From NCBI GenBank assembly GCA_905221605.1, contig CAJNDS010002607.1:180001-244000 (forward strand): a DNA stretch of 64,000 nt, given 5' to 3'. The DNA comes from Symbiodinium natans (Eukaryota > Sar > Dinophyceae > Suessiales > Symbiodiniaceae). A program made the translations under genes and the position numbers. Shown piece after piece: positions 22,287-34,971 of the stretch (within the stretch, counting starts at the first letter, position 1; each line of letters begins with the position of its first letter). The notes beneath the pieces were generated by a model, which worked only from the letters and a program-made list of their open reading frames with translations, searched no databases and was not told the DNA's origin.

Positions 22287-22530
22287 CCTTCCTTCCTTCC
22301 TTCCTTGCTTGCTTGCTTTCTGGCTTGCTTGCTTGCTCGCTTGCTTGCTAGCTTGCCTGTTTCCGTGCTTGCCTGCTTGCTTGCTCGCTTGCATGCTTCC
22401 GTGCGTGCTTGTTTTCTTGCCTGCCTGCTCGCTTGCTTGCTTTCTGGCTTGCTCGCTCGCTCGCTTGCTTGCTCGCTTGCTTCCAAGCTTCCGTGCTTGC
22501 TTGCTTGCTTGCTTGTGTGCGTGCTTGGGT
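22287..22530. repeat. CTTC / CTTG tetranucleotide tract
   Basis: It begins with CCTT repeats and continues as GCTT with frequent single-base variants (GCTC, TTTCTGG, TTCCG) for about 240 bp, directly after the 100-bp minisatellite. Leu/Ala/Cys-rich frames on plus and Lys/Gln/Ala/Ser-rich frames on minus are artefacts. Confidence 0.95.
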
Positions 22531-23259
22531 GCCTACAGGCCACGGGGCCGGAAAAAAAAAGAATAAAAAAGAAGGAAATAAAATAAGCAAAAAACACAGC
22601 CACCTCAAACCACGCCCTGAGCGAGGTTTGAGGCCTCGCTTCACGTGGCGTGTCGTGGCGGGCGGGGCGGAGGGCAGACCAACAAAAATCAAGAACCCCA
22701 CATCGTGATGTGGGGAACAAGACTATGAAGAGAAAGAAAAGCGCGCGCAAAACACCCCGCATGAAAATTTCTAACGTTACGTGCAGCTTCGGGACTTGGG
22801 AGCTGCACCCCAGTAAAACCCTAACCTCTCAACACGAAACGTCCTTGCGCATGTGGTAGGGCGTGATGGACGGCGGGAAGCATTCCTCGGCATCGGCACC
22901 TGGTGGCTCAGGGCAAGCCGGCTCTACGGTTGAGGGCTTACTGATCCCTTCGTACTCAGGGACACCCCCCCCCCTCCCCAAGGTTGCACCACGCAGGGGG
23001 CTTTGCCATTCGAAACCTGTGGCCATCCGCAAGAGTATGCGCGGCTATACGTGTTTTGAGGTTTGATCTCAGCAAGTAGCCAAACAGCTGCGTTCCGGGA
23101 TGTTCCGCCAGGCCCGGAAGGATGGCACAAGTAGGGGAGGGCGCGCAAGTACGGCATGGATTGTAAGCATGAGGTCAACAACAAGTGGCGAAACCACTGT
23201 AATTCCAACCCGAAAAAACAACCCCGACTTCCAAACACCCACCTCCCCCCCCCAACCCC
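22531..23259. other. Gene-free stretch with a small perfect hairpin
   Basis: CCCCACATC (22696-22704), GT, then GATGTGGGG (22707-22715) forms a 9-bp-stem hairpin with a two-base loop. A second inverted repeat, CCTCAAACC/GGTTTGAGG, lies near 22600-22632. No gene is supported. Confidence 0.5.
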
Positions 23260-23543
23260 TACCTAGACCTTCTAGAACCTGAAAAATTGTAGCTTCTTTG
23301 CGAGAAACCCGGTTTTGGAGGACATAGCTAAGAAAAACCCGGTTTCCTGCCGCAAAACCGGGTTTTGCTCTTGAGCAAGAGCCCGCAACCCGTATTTTAC
23401 CCGTACAAAACCCGTATTTTACCCGTACAAAACCCGTATTTAAAATATGGGTTCGGGGCTTTCGCCAAGAACCCAGTTTTGAGTTGCAAAACCCAGTTAT
23501 TTTCAAGAACCTACAATTTTTCAGGTTCTGGAAGGTCTAGGTA
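23260..23543. mobile_element. MITE-like foldback element, about 284 bp
   Basis: The left end TACCTAGACCTTCTAGAACC and the next 14 bases (through GAAAAATTGTAG) match the reverse complement of the right end at 23509-23543 with one or two mismatches. Inverted similarity continues inward: AACCCGGTTTT and AAAACCGGGTTTTG on the left, AACCCAGTTTTGAG and AAAACCCAG on the right. The centre holds ACCCGTATTTT repeats. There is no open frame, so it would be non-autonomous. No target-site duplication is evident. Confidence 0.7.
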
Positions 23544-26500
23544 TAAGTGCACAACAACATCCTCGAACGCCACGCAACCTTTTATTCCGACCCACCTTGC
23601 TCCTCAACTTTCTGAATGCGCCGCTCCAACTCTTTCTTGGCGCGCTCCTCCACGATGCCTGGGCTTTGTGCTTCGACTTATATGTTAGGCTTAAACCCTG
23701 AAGGCCCTGCGCCCTCTTGTGGCTCTTGTGCTGCTGGGAGATGAGATCCTCAGGATCCTTCGAGTTGTGAGCCTAGACCTCCAATGTGCTCCAAAACGAC
23801 CCCAACTGAGATTGACATGCCAGCTCCGCCTTCACCCTGAACCCTGACCACACCTCGACCCCTAAGGACGCCCACTGACCCAAACTGAGAGCCCTAAGCT
23901 GAAGGACCCAAATCCTCAACCCAAATCCTGCGCGCAATGCTCAAGGCCAGGCTGCTGAACTCCTGTCGGAGAAGACTCCTGAAGTGGTTTGGAGCTCTGC
24001 GAAGGAAGACAATTTGCAAGGCAAGCGCGTTTACCCTACAGGGGTCTGGACCTCGGTCGGGGTCCGAGGCCGAGGGTTCCTCTGCCTCTGCCCCGCAATC
24101 ATGTTCGCAAGGGTGCACTGAGATGTGCTGCCAAGCCGGAAGGTTGGAGCTGAAGCTTGGGGCCGTTTGGGCTTAATAGGGCCCAAGCCCCCGTGAGCAA
24201 GGCTCCACAACACCAGACCTGCAGCCTCATGCAGCCTCAACCTCTGTAGGTTTAGGGTTGCAGGTTGGATGTGGGCTTGAAGGCCCTGAACCCCGGAAAG
24301 AGCCCCTGTCATCGCGTGAAACCTTCAAGTGGCCTTTTGGTTCATGCCAAACCCCAAACCCTTATCGAACAAAACCTTCTAAGTGCCCCGAACATCTTTG
24401 CAAGCTCTGCGGCTGATTTTGATCCGGGCTCACGTTCCAGGCCAGGATCTTGTAGAGGGGAGCCCTGAGGGGTTCCAGATGGTGTTGAGACCTTTGGGAT
24501 TTACAGTTTGTAGGGTCCACAGCCGTGCCCCAACAACAAATACGCCCCACAAAGAGGCGTGCGAAGTGTTCAGAGCCCTTCCGTCTTCGCCCGTCCACAA
24601 CATCTTTTACACCCCTTGAGACCCAAACAGCCCCAGGATCCCAGGTTCCACGAACCCTCACTCTGATGTCTCCAACCCTAATCCCCCAAAAGCACTGATT
24701 TCCGGAACCTTCGGCCGAAGGAGGTTTCAGGACTTGGGGAGTGGGCTGAGAATCTTATAGGAGCTATGAGGTTTAGTCAAGTTTAGTCTCTTCGTAGGGC
24801 TTGTTTAGTCGCTGTGTGGGTGCTTTGCGGGGTAGGATCTGCGTGCCAAGCCACAAGGCGTCTGCGAGCTCGTCAAACGAAAATCCTGCCACCACTTTCG
24901 TCAGACTCAGAGCACATTACAAAGATGCAGCAATAACTCTCAACAGATCGTACCGCATAACCCAAAGCCTGCAGTGTCTAAGAATTGGGCAGATCGGCAC
25001 TCCAGCTGCCTGTCTAGTTGATTCAAGTATGTTCCTCTCCAAAAGATGTATTCTGGATTTGTGTTGAAGTCCAGCACTGTGAGCGGTGCATTTATATAGT
25101 CATAGTTTGTATATTTAGACGATTATATCTACCTACTTCTCCCATTTCGTCCAAGCAGCACGGCGTTCTGAATCTACGAGTCCGTTCCAGTTCGCCCCCC
25201 TCGACTGCCGAGATCCCGATCGCAATTGCATTCCGTCTCAATTCCGTTCAGTTGCGACGCTTGCAAATTGGGGCCTGCAGTCATAGTCACAGGAAGGGAG
25301 GGAGGGTTCTCATGTGTGTGTGGGATTCCCTGGGACCAAGGGTAGCGGATGTTTGATCAATGCCCAATGCTGTCGAAAGCTTCGGTGCGCGTTGTAAATG
25401 CCAGGGTTTGTGAGCATGTGGTCCGCGCTCAAGTTCTCAATGATTTCGCGTGCTGTTTTCAGCGGGGCACCTGGGGACAAGGACGGCAGGTGTGCAGGTG
25501 CCAATGAAGACCCATCCTGACCCGTGATATCGGGGTGGGACACCACCCCTACGTACCTGCTTCGAGATGCCCCGCTCAGTTCTCCATGATTTCTTGTCAA
25601 CTTGACTCCAACTCAAGTGTGTGCGTGTGTGTGTGTGTGTGCGCGCATATATATATATATATATACAAATATATCCGTGGGTGTCTCATGCCATGCAAAT
25701 AAATTCGGGACCTAGCTCACCCCCCTTGATCCCAGCCGTCGCGAAGCTCCTGGCAAGATTTGTTCCACGAGATCACGGTCTTCCTCTTGCAAGACCTTGC
25801 CTTTGCGCAGCAGCTCGAAGTAGTCCTGGCAAGGGCTTTTTTCCAATTCAATGCACCTTTGGACTCTTGGACTCTAAAGTTGGATCTGCCCCACGCACGT
25901 AGGGTTTAGGGCAGGCTTTTCGGGCTGAACTCACATCTTCCTTTAACCATAAGACTCCAAAGCCCTAGCCGCCCCAAAGCCCCTAGCCTAAAGTCCTCAG
26001 GCGGAAATATGTGATTTTAACTTCCCTGTCGTTTCTGCTGTGGGTGGAGTGAGCAGATTTATCGTTGTTTTGACGGAGAGGCTTTCAAACCCTACACCCT
26101 TTTGCAACGAGCTTGGCTATGCTCCCGCCCGGCTTGGCTGTCCCAATACCCTGTACTCGTGACAGGGCCTCGGCGACGACTCAGACACTTAGAGAGTCGA
26201 GCCCTAAACACCAAACTCTAAACCTTCAACCCGAGCACCCTCTAATCTTCGGAAGCACTCAGTTTCCGTCAAAGCTCAGCACCGCCGGAATGCCGGCGGT
26301 AAGACAAACGAAAACAGTTTGGAGTCTAACTTGTCCAAGCCTAAACTCCGAACACAAAGCCCAATCCCCAAACCCTAAACCAAAGGGCGTCCACGTCCCC
26401 TCCCAACTTTCACGTTCAGCCAGGAGGACCTCATCCGGCTTCCAGAAGGACTCTTGGCTTAGCACCGTGAGTGCGCCAAGACCTCCGGGGCCCAAAGGGG

Positions 26501-29500
26501 GCGAAAGGGAGGGGTTTAGGGGTGTCGAGGATTCGTGCACCTCTACTCTGATGGCTCCTGTGTCCTGCCGGTCCACCGGCGCACCATGCTGCCCGCATAC
26601 ATTAACCTCAAACCCAAAATTCTCATGGACCCTCAACCCGACTTCTTTGGGACCAGTTCGCGCGGGACTTCCCTTCAATCCTACCTACAAATCGGGTGTA
26701 GGGCTTCTTTGTGACGCTGAACCCATGCAATCCTTCACGCCCCAAGATGCCGGCACCTACGCTTCAGGGTTGCGGGGGCCTAGGGAGCGTAGCGAGGCGG
26801 ATGGGCATATCCTTTTTTGTTAAATACCGGGCTGCAGAAGAAAGATCTTGTTCAGCTCTTCGCCGACTCAATTTGCAGTTCGACACAGGATTTCACAACT
26901 CTTCAGGAGTATGAAAGACCTGATTGGATGAGGACCTACCCTTTTTGCAACTGTAGCAGGCTTCAAGACAACCGAACCCTAAATCGCACCTGTGCGTTTA
27001 AGGGTTGCCGCCGCGCCAAGAGCCACAGGATCCCAGGGCAGGCCCTTCGACATCAGCACCTCGACTTCAGGCCTAGCCGTTAGCCTTGTTTGGCAATCAA
27101 AACCGCGGGATTCCGACCCTTCCCAAGCCCCCATACTGCCTGCCGCCCAGCAGCCACCCCACTGAGATCCCTGAAGCCCCTTGCCCCCAAGGTTTAGGAC
27201 CGATCCTGTGCAGCCTGGACGCCACTGCCACGGCTTTGGTTGCCACCGGGAGAACACCATCGAATTCAACTGGCGTCTTGAGGTGGAGGCATGTATAAGC
27301 ATAAGCCGGCTGTTTCTGTGCTGAGGAATCTAACCAAAGTGGTGGGCTTCACATCCACACAAGCGGTTTACATTGAGAATTTGGGATGAAACCAAGGACT
27401 GATTGTGGCACTCAAACTCTTTTCTTCATGGATGTGCAGCGGATTCTGCATCCATCACAGTGCGGCACCGAAAGAGGACGTTGGATGTGGTCGTGCGCTG
27501 TCATGCACTGTTTAGCTTTGGTGACACAAGTACCGAAACAACGAGTTTCAGCGCTCCCCAATGTTTCGCAGATGACTGGATCCTGTATGCGAGCTTCGGG
27601 TGATATTTGAAGGTTTGAGGGCTTTTGCTTAGTTTGGCTTTGGCTCCTTCAAGGCAGCAAAAGGCCTTCAAAAAAACGTGCCACAAGGTTGTGAATGGTT
27701 GCAAGCCCAGTTGCCACCAAGACCCATGGACCCTAAATGCTAGCCCGCCTGGTTCGACACGTTTCTTCCGCAGCTTCTGGGTACCAGACGGGGTGCGCGA
27801 CATCAGATCTGGGCCAGGGATGGCCAGTCTCTGGAGGCCAGAGCAGGGATTGAGTAGGGATTCCTCGGACCCAAGGCTGAAGCTTTTGGATTGATGGATT
27901 TCTGGATGTCCGAGACTTATGCTAAGGTGTATAGGGTTTTGGGCTGAGAAAGGTTGAGGCTTCGCTACGACTGGAGATCACATAGCAGCGCAGAAGCCCA
28001 CACGAGCATCAACACACGTCGTCAGGCTGTTTGTTTAGGGTGTTCTTCGGCTGTTTTATTTGCTCCCACACTTCTCGGGGCCTTTGCTGGGGCAGAAGAG
28101 CCTGGCATCCCAGCGGCGCTGGCGAAACTCATGCCTGGCTTCATGCGCCGGGAGGGGTTTGCGATTGAGGGTAAGTTGAGGGCTTGTTGCGCTTGGGCGT
28201 TTGCGTGGTCTTCGTAGGGCATAGCAGCTCTCCAGTTTCTCCTTTCCAGTGCTCCGCTCAAGATCTGCGGGGCCCCACTACAGGATTCCTACGCTTGACT
28301 CCCAGGTCGACCACTCCCCAGAGCCCAGGAGACCTGAGAAGGAAGGCAACGCTGCACTGCGAGTCATCCCGCGTGTTGAACACGATGTAGACCACCTGAG
28401 GTGGAGCATGGATGAGCATGAGGGTTCATTTCACGGGTCAAGGTCTTGCTTCGATAGCCCGTCGTCCACAGGGGCGTTGCGGGTTTGGGAATGTCGAAAT
28501 ATTTCGGACGCGTGCTATCTTATTGAGATGGGCTCTCTAATTACAATTATCGTGCGCTCGCCCAGGTTACCTTTGGCCTTTGGCAGCTGGGGAGAAGGGG
28601 TCATGGAGTTACGTGGAGTTCGCTGCTGGGAAGCCTTCTCTCGAACATCGTGAAAAGCATCAGGTCCCTTCCACCCCAAGAGAGCCCATCGGGTTCAGGA
28701 TTTCCAGTTGTTCTTTACGGCCCGTCCCAACGGTTCAGCGCCTTCTCAGGGTCCAGAGGGATCACCTTCGGCTTCTTCAGATATGAGGCCAGTTCCTGTC
28801 TCAGGGCTTTACGCTCCGAGTGACCTTGCGTAAAGGACCGACGGCCTTGTTCTTCTCTTCGCTATGGAATTGAGGCCGAAAGAAGCTCTATATCCAATGT
28901 CTCTCTCTCTCTCTCTCTCTCTCGCTCGGACACGGATCAAGAACCGCTTAGCCCAAGTCCAAACTACAAACTACCATGGCCTAAATCCTGCACGAGAATT
29001 CGGGGTCCTCAAACTCTCTTAGCATGCGGAACTGGGCGGTTTAGCGACGCGGCCCGTAGCCCCCAACTCCCCAACCCAACCCGCATCGGAAAAGGCCTGT
29101 CCAGCCGCTTGCAGCACGGCATCCAACTGCGGCCGCTCGATGGGCACATTGAGCGGAAACCGAATCCTCTGGGATTCCAAGCGGCAAAGCTGCAAAGTTT
29201 AGTCCCTAAACGGCCGAAACCAAAGAATTCTTGACACTGAACCTTAGCACGTAGTTCGGTAAACCCGAACCCAATTACTGATGCTCTGAGCTGGAACTCG
29301 AATGAACCAAGGCCTTGTCGCGTACCTCACCTGTGCACACATCTAGAATCTGGAGTAACCTAGGTACCCTGCCAAAAGGTACATAAACCCTAAACCAACT
29401 CCGGTCCTTGGCAGGGTGGCCAGATGCTGGTAGGCCTTCTCCAGATCCTGTTCACACGGCGATCTCAGCGCATTTGGGCTTGAAGGTGAAGGGCGCACCG

Positions 29501-30489
29501 TCTAGCTAAACCACCAGAGTGAATACCGTAAGGCAGGGAACCATGTCAGGTTGTACTTGTCTCTCTTGTCTGGCTTTTGGGGCATTACTTGTCTTCATTG
29601 ACGTCTATTCGGGGTCGAGGGTCCAGATCTTCGAGTTTTTCTGAAACTCAGACTGACGTATATACAGACACAAAAAGAAATGGAAGGACAACTACAGACA
29701 AAACGGACAAAGCAAGCAACAACAACACCTGATAGAAGCCACAGACCCGGATGCAAACACGAGCTGGCTCTGCTAGGAACGCCAGATTCCCTTTCAGCCT
29801 TTCAGCTGCCTTCTGGTTGATTCATGACGGTTTGTTCCTCGAACTCCTCGACATAAATGCCAGTCGTATTCTGTGTCCTAGCTTCGAGCCGACAAGTGAA
29901 TCTTTCTCAAGTGCCGGACAGTAGGTACCAATACAGAGAGAGACCACATCATCTCAGCTCAATCGCTGAATACCATCCGGAAAATGCCGAAATTGATGTT
30001 TCGAAAGGCAAATTTCAAGACATATAATGACAAACAAAACTACCTGACTTAATTTGTAAAGGCCCTGGATCCAAACCCCGGATAGAACTCAAGGATATTC
30101 GAAGGTTCAAAGTCTATAGGGCCTAGGGGGACCCGGCAGGGTTTCCAGGACCTTAAGGGTTCGCCTCTGGGGTGCAGCCGGGGGTGGCCGTTAAGTCTGG
30201 CCCACACAGGTCCTGCAGCCCAAGCCCCCAAGCCCTGAGTTGTCATTCGAGCCAAGCAGTATGACGCCGAAAGCAAGGCCGAAGCAGCGTTTCGACCTAA
30301 AAGGATGAGCCTCCATTGACAACATTGACCGCTCAAGCTAAGCTCGAAACCCAAACCGCGAAAGCCTTGAGCCCCCCAACTGCACAACTCGTTTGCCTGA
30401 ACTGTGATACCATTCTTGGCTAAAATGCCGATGTCAGCCGAACTGAACGACCTCAGCTGCTAGGGCCGCTGGGGTCCAAGGTTATGGTT
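23544..30489. other. Gene-poor region with telomere-like background
   Basis: No gene can be supported. Telomere-like words recur (for example 26380, 27925). Short tandem repeats are a TG-then-TA run at 25617-25670 and a CT run at 28899-28924. The long plus frame 26113-26823 is low-information Pro/Ser/Thr sequence containing those words. Frames near 28580-28700 (KGSWSYVEFAAGKPSLEHRE) read like protein but are short. 28925-30050 has almost no open frames. Confidence 0.4.
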
Positions 30490-30543
30490 GGGGGTTTTGG
30501 GGGTTTTGGGGCTTTTGGGGGTTTTGGGGGTTTTGGGGGTTTG
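30490..30543 (+). repeat. GGGGGTTTT tract (six G runs)
   Basis: Five to six near-perfect units of GGGGGTTTT, one variant with GGGGCTTTT. It resembles hypotrich-ciliate telomere sequence rather than the TTTAGGG used elsewhere in this window. It is a strong G-quadruplex candidate on the plus strand. Confidence 0.9.
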
Positions 30544-32250
30544 TTGGTTTAGAAAGTCGGTCACATGCAAACTCCAACCACAACAAATCACGGGCCACAC
30601 CTCGTTAAATCCAACGCCGCAGCTTTGACCATCTCATGCGTGCCTCGCATGATCCAGCAGCGACCCAAAATCTCGAATTGCCCCAGAGAAAAGTATAGTT
30701 AACGCCGAGACAGACCCGGCAGGTCCTTAGCAACAACTCCATGTGGACCCCAAACGCTCATGTGCCCAAGATTTTATAAAACCTGTCAACATCAATTAGA
30801 TGTTTGGGTGTTGCGAGGCCGTTGTTTAATTAAGTCCAGGTTGTTGCTTGAAGACTCCAGGTGCGGTCTTTGCGAGAGTTGAGTCTGGGTGATATCACAC
30901 TAAGCACACGCTAGCGGCATCGTCTGCTCGGGTCTGTAGGGTCTGAGTCTGTATGCGCCAAGAGAACGCCACCACATCGGCAATGAACTTGTCATTCAGC
31001 TCAACCAAGTCCTTCACACCAGCGTAGAGCGACAAAGATTTGCTGGGTGTGTAATTTACTGGACTTACTGTTGCTGAGGCTGTACAGAGTTTAGTCCCCA
31101 AAGCCGTATCGCCAAACTCCAACCGTTAATAGGAAGCAGCTTGAGCTTCTCGCATGCAACTTGCGTCTTTCATGCCCGAATTCGTGAAGGACCCTGGAAT
31201 GCAAAATCCGGTTCCAAGTTGCCAATGCTTTTTCCCCAAACCACTTAACTCCCGAACTGTTGACTTGCAAAACCCTGCAACTCCTCCCAAGCCAAAACCT
31301 ATCCCTACCTGGCGCATGCATACCCTTGAACTTACACCGTAAAATTAAACGACCCTCAAACTCAGCCCCAACCCCTGGTCCCCACCGATACTCACAGCAC
31401 TACGATGCCAGAACCCTTCGTAGCTGTCCCTAAATTGAGGGCCTTATTGAGCTGGCTCCAAGAATCTTCGCCCAAAAGCCTCGCAAGTAGGACTGGGGTT
31501 CAAAAGCCCAAGCCAGCAAAGTCATGCACCCTAAGCCCCAAACCTTCAACCCTAAGTCCTGAATCCTACGAATCCTAAACCCTAGATCTTACTAACCCTA
31601 AACCCCAGCAGCCCTTCTTAGCAAACTCCACCAGGCCCATCGGCTTGGATCAGGAACTGGAGGCGGAGGTGGGACGAGCTGGGTTTTGGGTTTTTTTCTT
31701 GCCACCCGCTTAGCTGATGCAGAACATCGCACGGCAGGGTTTTTGGGGTTTAGGGTTTAAGGCTTGACAATGTAGGGTTTCAGGGTTGAGGGCCTCAGGG
31801 TTAAGAGCTTTGTATGTAGAACTTCCATGCCGGAGTCAGGTAACACTCCTAAACCATATCCTGAAACTTTTGATCTAATCTAAACCTTAAATGACTCGAC
31901 TGTCAACACATTAAACCCGAAACCATAAACCCGAAACCTTAAACCCGAAACCTCGACCCTAACGCCCCAAAACACTCAACGAAATGAGAAGCTACCCGCT
32001 GCCCCTGAGTCCTGGTTGATATCCACCACTCCAAGGGGTACCTCTCCAGGGGCAGGGCTTAGGAATTAGGTTTAGGGTTCCCAAGTCCCCTGAATGGGGC
32101 CCGATGATCACTAGGACCACCAGGCTGTCCGACTGGGATCTTGGTGTTGGGCCACGCTATCTTCGTCAGGCCAACCGAAAATTAGCTCTAAGACTCTATA
32201 TCCAAGGCAAGCTGACGATAAACTCTCATCATATCTCCTTGTGGGCTTCT
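30544..32250. other. Gene-free stretch rich in telomere-like words
   Basis: CCCTAAACC-type words cluster at 31530-31610 and 31900-31980, and TTTAGGG-type words at 31735-31800, so orientation switches within a few hundred bases. No gene is supported. Confidence 0.45.
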
Positions 32251-32856
32251 TCAAGCGTACTTAATAGTCACTGGAAGTAGTAACAAACAATCCTTATACG
32301 AGTTTTGAAAGGCTTCGTGTGGGTTTTGAAGCAACTCCTCTTGATGGCATGATGCTCTTTCAAGCAAGCTTGCAAGGCGTAAGCAAAGCGAGCAGGCAAA
32401 ACAAGAGGCAAAGAACAGAAAAAGGTTCAATGACAAACATGATAATGCGAAAATATGAGAACAACAAGAATCACAGGACACCCGAGCAAACATAACAACT
32501 AAAAACTTTAAAAGAGCAACGTGCCAAAGTCTGAGTTTTTGACCTACATGCAGTAAACCCCTTTTCGCAGGCTTTGGCCGTCGCATGTTGCTGCTGTCTT
32601 CGGATGAGGCGCGCCCAGTGTTGAGATGCAGCCTCCAATACGTGAAGGACTTTTGCAACCTGTGTACTGAGGGCATATCAAGCAATAAATGCCTCAGTGT
32701 AATCCGCAACCGCACTGTTGTAGAATGCTGTAGATAGGGAAATGCCGTTTCCTGACAACCAGCTGACACCCAAAGTGCATAATTCTGAGAGCTCAAGGCA
32801 GCTGTCGGGCAAAGCAGGCCTTGTTCAAATGCGCAGTCCCGATCTCCACGGCGCAC
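32251..32856 (-). CDS. Uncharacterised 201-codon open frame
   Basis: This is one of the longest frames not made of simple repeats. It is not recognised. It contains a Cys/Leu/Phe-rich hydrophobic stretch (FALSCLSLNLFLFFASCFAC) in the second half that could span a membrane, and a basic middle (NMRRPKPAKRG). No start context or splice site decides its ends, and overlapping plus-strand frames exist, so it may be chance. Confidence 0.22.
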   Translation of the reverse strand: MRRGDRDCAFEQGLLCPTAALSSQNYALWVSAGCQETAFPYLQHSTTVRLRITLRHLLLDMPSVHRLQKSFTYWRLHLNTGRASSEDSSNMRRPKPAKRGLLHVGQKLRLWHVALLKFLVVMFARVSCDSCCSHIFALSCLSLNLFLFFASCFACSLCLRLASLLERASCHQEELLQNPHEAFQNSYKDCLLLLPVTIKYA

Positions 32857-33595
32857 CAGGGTCTGCGAAGCACGTCGCCTCTGCAGCTTTGCATTATGGG
32901 AAGTCGTTTAGGGTTTACTTTTGGTGTAGATTTAAGATCAATTTAAGCCTGAACCCTAGAATCACGAGCACTTCAAGTGACAGAACTTCTCAGGCGGAAA
33001 CGCCCTGCTCGGCCCAGAACTCGCAGCGGTGTGCAGCAAAGAGTGCTCCACATCTGCTCCCACAAGAAGGTGGTCGGCTTCGGCCCTTCGCGGCTGGAGC
33101 TGTTGTCAAGTCTCGCGCAACATTCCGCGGTGAAAGCCGTGGTGCCACAATGTGGCACACGCTGAAGGGCAACCCCCCCACGCGCTTTGCTTGGGCATAC
33201 GTCCCTTAGCGGTGGCCATTTGATGCCATTTGCGCTCCAATGTCAAAGTTCTAAGCGGATGGCCCGCAGTGAGTTTACGCGTGAGGACCTTGTTGCTTGA
33301 GCGATTCGTGCTGCGCCAATCTGTCAAGGCGGAAAGGCCAAAACAATCGGCGCATCTGTCAAGGCGAAAAGCCCAGAACAATCGGCATTTGTAAGAACAG
33401 ACGCCCCTTCACCAACACCTAACTAGCTACACCCGTGGCTCTACCAAGCTGCTGCACGAGTCAGGGCTGACGATTCTTACACTACAGGAAATGCGCTTGC
33501 CCTTGTGCGCAACCTTTAACCTCGGCCCAAGGCACGAGCTCTGAGTGCGCACTTTGTCTCTGGCTGAAGAACCCCCTTAAGCTTAGAGAAAACTC

Positions 33596-33967
33596 CTAGA
33601 CTCCGGCTTCGCAGTGGGGAGGAAAGAGTGCGCACTTGCTGCTTGAGGGCTTGCCAGCGATAAAGTTTAACGTTTCAGGTGGCTGGGCTGCCAGACTTGT
33701 GAGCATCACCAAGAGCTTCCGGGTGTTCTTGACGGCGAAGCCGAGATTGTCGAGGTTGTCCAGCTCCTCGTGGACTTCGCTCGTTCTTCCGGCTGTAGGG
33801 CTTGCGGTTCGGGTTCGGGGCTTGGCAAGCATTTGCAATATGGGAGATCCCTGACGCTGCATTAGTTGGTGTCCATTCTTTTTGTTGCTCGACATACTTT
33901 TCAAAAGCCTATAAATCTTGAGCACCGAAGCACCACATGACAAGGCACACGTAAAACCCAAAACCAA
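33596..33967 (-). CDS. Uncharacterised 123-codon open frame or exon
   Basis: The central part (SEVHEELDNLDNLGFAVKNT, then KLLVMLTSLAAQPPETLNFI) has a soluble-protein composition with heptad-like Leu spacing. It is not recognised. A 72-codon plus-strand frame overlaps it, so strand is uncertain. It could be an exon of a fragmented gene. Confidence 0.25.
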   Translation of the reverse strand: MVLGFTCALSCGASVLKIYRLLKSMSSNKKNGHQLMQRQGSPILQMLAKPRTRTASPTAGRTSEVHEELDNLDNLGFAVKNTRKLLVMLTSLAAQPPETLNFIAGKPSSSKCALFPPHCEAGV

Positions 33968-34278
33968 CTCTAATTCTGCTTGTGGTTTCCTGTGTCACTC
34001 CGTTTTGCATTGTTGTTTGGTGCCTCGTCTCCAGCATTGCTTTGCATGCTTCGTGTTCAATTTTCGCTTCTCTATCTTGTCCCATCCAAACAAGAATGTC
34101 GACAAGGGCAGACCTCTGTATGTACCTTGCTGTTCATCTGCGAAGAACTGAGAATGCAAGAAGAACAAGAGACAAGGAGAAACTTCAGCGCAGAAGGAGA
34201 AACAGGGAACGCAGGGGATGAAACAAACTGGGACGAGAAGAGGAAAAGAAAGTGACACGGATGAAGGCCTGAAAGCTC

Positions 34279-34515
34279 ATGAGCCTTCACAAACCCTCAG
34301 TGCAAAATATCAAAGCTCTTTTTAACCCTTGTTTTCCTATGAGCTCTATGCTCGCGGATGCTTCGAGGCTCGTGAGCCCGGACCGAGAACTGCAACAACA
34401 AAAAGCCCCAGTGCCCCAAAACCAGACCACAGCGGAGCTGGAAGAAAGGCTGCTAAGCGGCATCGACGTCCAGGAAGACGTTAAGGGTAGAGCCTTGCTT
34501 CGGAAGCTTGGGTAA
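34279..34515 (+). CDS. Protein-like fragment, possible terminal exon
   Basis: The frame contains ASRLVSPDRELQQQKAPVPQ and TAELEERLLSGIDVQEDVKG, a charged, probably helical segment ending at a stop. It is not recognised. The residue mix looks more like real protein than the telomere-word frames common here. It may belong with the frames at 34972-35566 on the same strand, but no splice sites were confirmed. Confidence 0.3.
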   Translation: MSLHKPSVQNIKALFNPCFPMSSMLADASRLVSPDRELQQQKAPVPQNQTTAELEERLLSGIDVQEDVKGRALLRKLG

Positions 34516-34971
34516 ACGGAGGGGTTGGGGCTCAGATGCTGGATTGGCAAGAACCCACTGGCGAAAGCATCATACCATGCACTCACATCTTTGCCCCTCA
34601 CTGTGAGTCTCTCCGCTGGCCAAATGAACCTGAACCCTGAACGTCCATGAACGCTTAACCCTGGAAGCCTGCAACAACCGCAAGGCTTAGAATCGCAACT
34701 TCTGAGGAACTTTGGAACTTTGGACATGCCTAGGAAACTCTGTGGATTTCGACCGAAAGGCACATGTTGAAGAGCGTCTTCAAGTGCCTGCCATGCGAGA
34801 CCCCTAGCAAGACCACGTGCAGCGGGGAAGCTTGCCGTAGCTATTGGGTATTATGGGGTGTTAGTGGATATGCACCATCTGCCCTTCAAGTAAACCCTAT
34901 GCTATATACTCCAATTTCCACTCTCATAGACCCCACATCCCGTATCCGAACGATCTACTTTTGGCAGGAAC

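Noticed and set aside
22136-22762. 208-codon minus-strand Ala/Ser/Lys/Arg-rich frame
   Set aside because: Translation of the CTTG tract and adjoining minisatellite.
26113-26823. 236-codon plus-strand frame
   Set aside because: Low-information Pro/Ser/Thr sequence with CCCTAAACC background and no domain; a 139-codon minus frame overlaps it.
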